44,688 bases of DNA, taken from contig JAJECO010000057.1 of assembly GCA_022822005.1 (NCBI GenBank), positions 1 through 44,688 of the forward strand, read 5' to 3'. Every line of letters starts with the position of its first letter. Within the stretch, counting starts at the first letter, position 1. This stretch comes from Candidatus Poribacteria bacterium (GTDB taxonomy: Bacteria > Poribacteria > WGA-4E > PCPOR2b). The notes under the pieces are model-generated. The model did no database searches and was not told where the DNA came from. It was given only the letters and a program-made list of their open reading frames with translations. The position numbers and the translations under genes are program-made. Shown piece after piece: positions 42,681 through 44,688 of this stretch.

Positions 42681-43439
42681 TTAACTGAAATCGACGTGTA
42701 GCTCTCGCGTTACCCCCCGCATATCCATTTCGTATTCTATATCCACAATCGGTGGTCGCGATGGATACCAATGGACGCCGTGTCCCTTACCTGCAATTAG
42801 CTTCGGGAGCACAATATCTTCGACAAGTCCGCTGATTGGATGTACGGTGTAGATGTTAATCCGATTTACCGCATCCCAAGCACCCCCCAACCCCAACAGA
42901 CGTTCCTCCATCACTTCGACAACATAGATAGCCTTCTCTCGTATGGCATCTTGATCGGTTTCCCCACGTCGAACAATGCCATCGGAATTCAATGCCGCTT
43001 CCAAAAGCTCACCGGCACCGGCAATAATGAAGGTCGGTTCTACCGCATTATCACAGGGAAGCACATGGGAGAACCCGTAAAGCATCGGTACTTCCGGTGG
43101 TTCGATTAGGGGGGCTACATTTGTGCGCGCCAGGGGATTGAGTTCATCCACATAAAGCCCCCAGTCCTGCAAGACTTGGCAGTACCCGTGATTGAAGTCG
43201 ATGAACCCTTCCATGGTGAAAGGTGCTGGACTTCGGAGTTGCATTGCACACAAGGCAGTCCGTCCCTGCCTCTGCGCCTTCAAATACGCGTCAACGTGCG
43301 TAAATCCCTCACGCCACGGAACAGGATTTTTTAGAGTGATGTTGACGATTTCGTAGCCGGGATCGGCGATGACACCGCAGGAATACGGATCGATACCCTT
43401 GAGAAAATGGTAATGACCCTTGGGATTATGGATAAGCAC
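42681..43439 (-). CDS. RidA/YjgF-superfamily-like protein
   Basis: A 252-residue protein. Its C-terminal half resembles the RidA (YER057c/YjgF/UK114) fold: TFIIAGAGEL, then DQDAIREKAIYVVEVMEERL, AWDAVNRINIYTVHPI and a final PPIVDIEYEMDMRG strand. The N-terminal half may be a second, divergent copy (EIVNITLKNPVPW, VDAYLKAQRQGRTALCAMQL). RidA proteins hydrolyse reactive imines; substrates of distant members are unknown. I start at the GTG at 43439, because GGAGG lies five bases before it. The frame opens at a TTG at 43451 with no ribosome site. It lies 29 bp after the epimerase gene. Confidence 0.6.
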   Translation of the reverse strand: MLIHNPKGHYHFLKGIDPYSCGVIADPGYEIVNITLKNPVPWREGFTHVDAYLKAQRQGRTALCAMQLRSPAPFTMEGFIDFNHGYCQVLQDWGLYVDELNPLARTNVAPLIEPPEVPMLYGFSHVLPCDNAVEPTFIIAGAGELLEAALNSDGIVRRGETDQDAIREKAIYVVEVMEERLLGLGGAWDAVNRINIYTVHPISGLVEDIVLPKLIAGKGHGVHWYPSRPPIVDIEYEMDMRGVTRELHVDFS

Positions 43440-43468
43440 GGGTTCCTCCAATGGGATATTGAGCTATT

Positions 43469-44326
43469 TTAACCTGACTCCAAATGCTTTTGTGACATAG
43501 ACCACACATATTGTGGCTGATAGCCAAAAGCGGCTTCTGCTTTGATACAACTCATCGGGGAAACGTGACCGGGCAAGGCATCTCGAACCTCTGTCTCATC
43601 TCCAAAATAACGTTCGATCAACGCGGTCGTCGGATGTGAGAGTACAACACGCGAGCCGGTGATATTGTAGGGACCGGAAGCCACTGACTCCACCTCAACC
43701 GCGAGCCGACATGCAACTGCGGCATCGCGCGCATCCGTCCGCGTCCATAACAGCGACGTCCCACCGTCCGGAGCGTGCGCCAACTGATCAATCTCCGCAT
43801 CGAGTTGCGTTGGTGTCCGAATTCCCATAAGCCGGAATGACAGAATCGTCATGCCAAAACGGTCAAAAAAGTAATCGGCAGCTTGCTCGCCCACCACCTT
43901 TGAAAGTGCATAACAGTTGGCGGGCCGCAATGGATGTGCTTCATCAACCGGCACGTAGACCGGTAGTGCCTTCGCAAATCCATAGACTTGTGCACTTGAA
44001 GCTGAGACAATCCGCTGAATTCCTAAATCTGCGCACGCTTGAAATATATTAAAAGTTCCTTGGACGTTATCTCCGTAGGTGCGTGTGTCAGGAACTACGC
44101 CCGCATTCGCCCATGCGCCCATGTGGACAACTGCCTCAGCTTTCGCAGTCGCTAACGCTTGGTACACCTCACCGGCATCGGTTAGATCAACGCGTAAGAA
44201 CCGGGGGAGATTCCCCTCTTCAGCAGGTAAAACATCCACGCTCGTTACATTATGACCGGCACTCAATAGTTCTTTCACAACATAACGACCGATGCGGCCG
44301 CTCGCGCCTGTCACCAAAATATGCAT
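43469..44326 (-). CDS. NAD-dependent epimerase/dehydratase (extended SDR)
   Basis: A 285-residue extended SDR acting on nucleotide sugars or related compounds. The NAD motif GASGRIG lies near the N terminus, after ILVT. SASSAQVYG and YALSK (Tyr and Lys) are the catalytic region, preceded by the conserved PLRPANC. It is shorter than the typical 310-330-residue GalE. I start at the ATG at 44326, with AAGGAG six bases upstream; a TTG two codons earlier is less likely. It leads into the RidA-like gene (29 bp) and is divergent from the sialidase-like gene at 44477. Substrate unknown. Confidence 0.88.
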   Translation of the reverse strand: MHILVTGASGRIGRYVVKELLSAGHNVTSVDVLPAEEGNLPRFLRVDLTDAGEVYQALATAKAEAVVHMGAWANAGVVPDTRTYGDNVQGTFNIFQACADLGIQRIVSASSAQVYGFAKALPVYVPVDEAHPLRPANCYALSKVVGEQAADYFFDRFGMTILSFRLMGIRTPTQLDAEIDQLAHAPDGGTSLLWTRTDARDAAVACRLAVEVESVASGPYNITGSRVVLSHPTTALIERYFGDETEVRDALPGHVSPMSCIKAEAAFGYQPQYVWSMSQKHLESG

Positions 44327-44358
44327 GTCCAACTCCTTTTCATTGCGTTGCTCCCTTG

Positions 44359-44381
44359 GATTTGATAAAATGGATCAAATC
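44359..44381. promoter_or_regulatory. Perfect palindrome between divergent genes (candidate operator)
   Basis: GATTTGAT and ATCAAATC form 8-bp perfect arms around a 7-base centre, between the epimerase start (44326) and the sialidase-like gene (44477). Size and symmetry suit a dimeric repressor. Confidence 0.5.
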
Positions 44382-44397
44382 ATCGGTAGACACACTT

Positions 44398-44454
44398 GAG
44401 CAAGCCTCACAGTCACGTTAAATTATGCTCTCAATACAACTGGAAGGCTTGCTC
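44398..44454. promoter_or_regulatory. 10-bp inverted repeat around the sialidase-like gene's promoter region
   Basis: GAGCAAGCCT (44398-44407) is repeated inverted as AGGCTTGCTC (44445-44454). A weak promoter (TTGAGC, 17 bases, TAAATT) overlaps the left arm. Either the arms bind a regulator at two half-sites or they pair in the leader. Confidence 0.4.
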
Positions 44455-44476
44455 GCTCCTAAGTGAAAGGGAAGTC

Positions 44477-44688
44477 ATGGATTTTAACGAGATTAAGTTT
44501 CAGGACGCAAAGACACAAACCTATCTGGGAAGTCCAAGTATTGTCCGACTCGCGGATGGGTCGCTACTCGCAACGCACGACTATTTTGGGAAAGGCTGCC
44601 CTCTGAACCACGAAAATGCACAACACCTGACCAGCGTCTATCGTTCCGACGACGATGGAGAGACGTGGAGCAACCTCACCCACATTGC
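44477..44688 (+). CDS. Sialidase-like BNR/Asp-box protein, N-terminal part (cut by window edge)
   Basis: A frame open from the ATG at 44477 to the window edge (70 codons). It starts MDFNEIKFQDAKTQTYLG. SPSIVRLADGSLLATHDYFG is the first propeller strand typical of exo-alpha-sialidases, and YRSDDDGETWSNL is an Asp box. AAAGGGAAG precedes the start. The beginning lacks a signal peptide, suggesting a cytoplasmic protein, like the related gene at 3814. The palindromes upstream and the divergent epimerase suggest a regulated sugar-utilisation locus. The rest of the gene is outside the window. Confidence 0.8.
   Translation, partial: MDFNEIKFQDAKTQTYLGSPSIVRLADGSLLATHDYFGKGCPLNHENAQHLTSVYRSDDDGETWSNLTHI

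Noticed and set aside
1-44688. CRISPR array from the repeated GC hairpins
   Set aside because: The hairpin units are irregularly spread through gaps, differ in spacing, and have no unique spacers of constant length. No cas gene was seen.

Overview
The window looks like a chromosomal piece of an uncultured bacterium of moderate G+C. Its mix of BNR/sialidase-like proteins, xylose-isomerase-like TIM barrels, Gfo/Idh/MocA dehydrogenases, SDRs, an HpcH/HpaI aldolase and a C45 peptidase, with many small hairpin repeats in the gaps, resembles Candidatus Poribacteria or related lineages. That placement is an inference from gene content; there is no rRNA here to test it. TGA is used as an ordinary stop in several genes (e.g. 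at 4999-5001, 5991-5993 and 10894-10896).

Layout. (1) 1-2064, minus strand: a three-gene run of CysH/PAPS-reductase-like ATP pyrophosphatase, SBD-HNH-type endonuclease and a TIR protein cut by the window edge. It reads as a phosphorothioate-linked defence locus. (2) 2077-3813: a repeat nest holding a lone HicB-like gene. (3) 3814-8242, plus: sialidase-like propeller, SDR, C45 autoprocessing peptidase, SDR. (4) 8665-14527, plus: class III aminotransferase, nucleotidyltransferase-HEPN fusion, ispG, enoyl-CoA hydratase, an unknown protein and a GAF protein. (5) 14761-17522, plus: two paralogous small membrane proteins and two sugar-phosphate-isomerase-like TIM barrels. (6) 17557-28417, minus: a housekeeping block transcribed rpsB-tsf-frr-cdsA-dxr-rseP, then PGI/PMI, family 4 UDG, priA and a KTSC protein. 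rpsB has a clear sigma70-type promoter. (7) 28647-32274, minus: deacetylase-like protein, dehydrogenase, aldolase, TauE-like exporter. (8) 32431-33693, plus: amidohydrolase. (9) 34121-39169, minus: membrane protein, hisC, purQ, purL. (10) 39251-44326, minus: aldo/keto reductase, dehydrogenase, isomerase, RidA-like protein, epimerase. A sialidase-like gene starts at the right edge on the plus strand.

The most striking item is hidden in the gap at 42122-42680. A 76-codon plus-strand gene at 42341-42571 is a SelW/Rdx-type thioredoxin-fold selenoprotein. Its second redox-motif residue is an in-frame TGA (CxxU). A perfect 6-bp hairpin with a GUU loop begins 16 nt after the TGA, as expected for a bacterial SECIS. 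Conventional gene calling would miss it.

The gaps carry several repeat families: a 309-360 bp dispersed element (two copies 30 kb apart), a MITE-like element with 15-bp terminal inverted repeats, a GCCCC/GGGGC micro-hairpin family with a compensated GCTCC/GGAGC variant, and CCCGAT/ATCGGG palindromes. No tRNA, rRNA, CRISPR array or transposase was seen.
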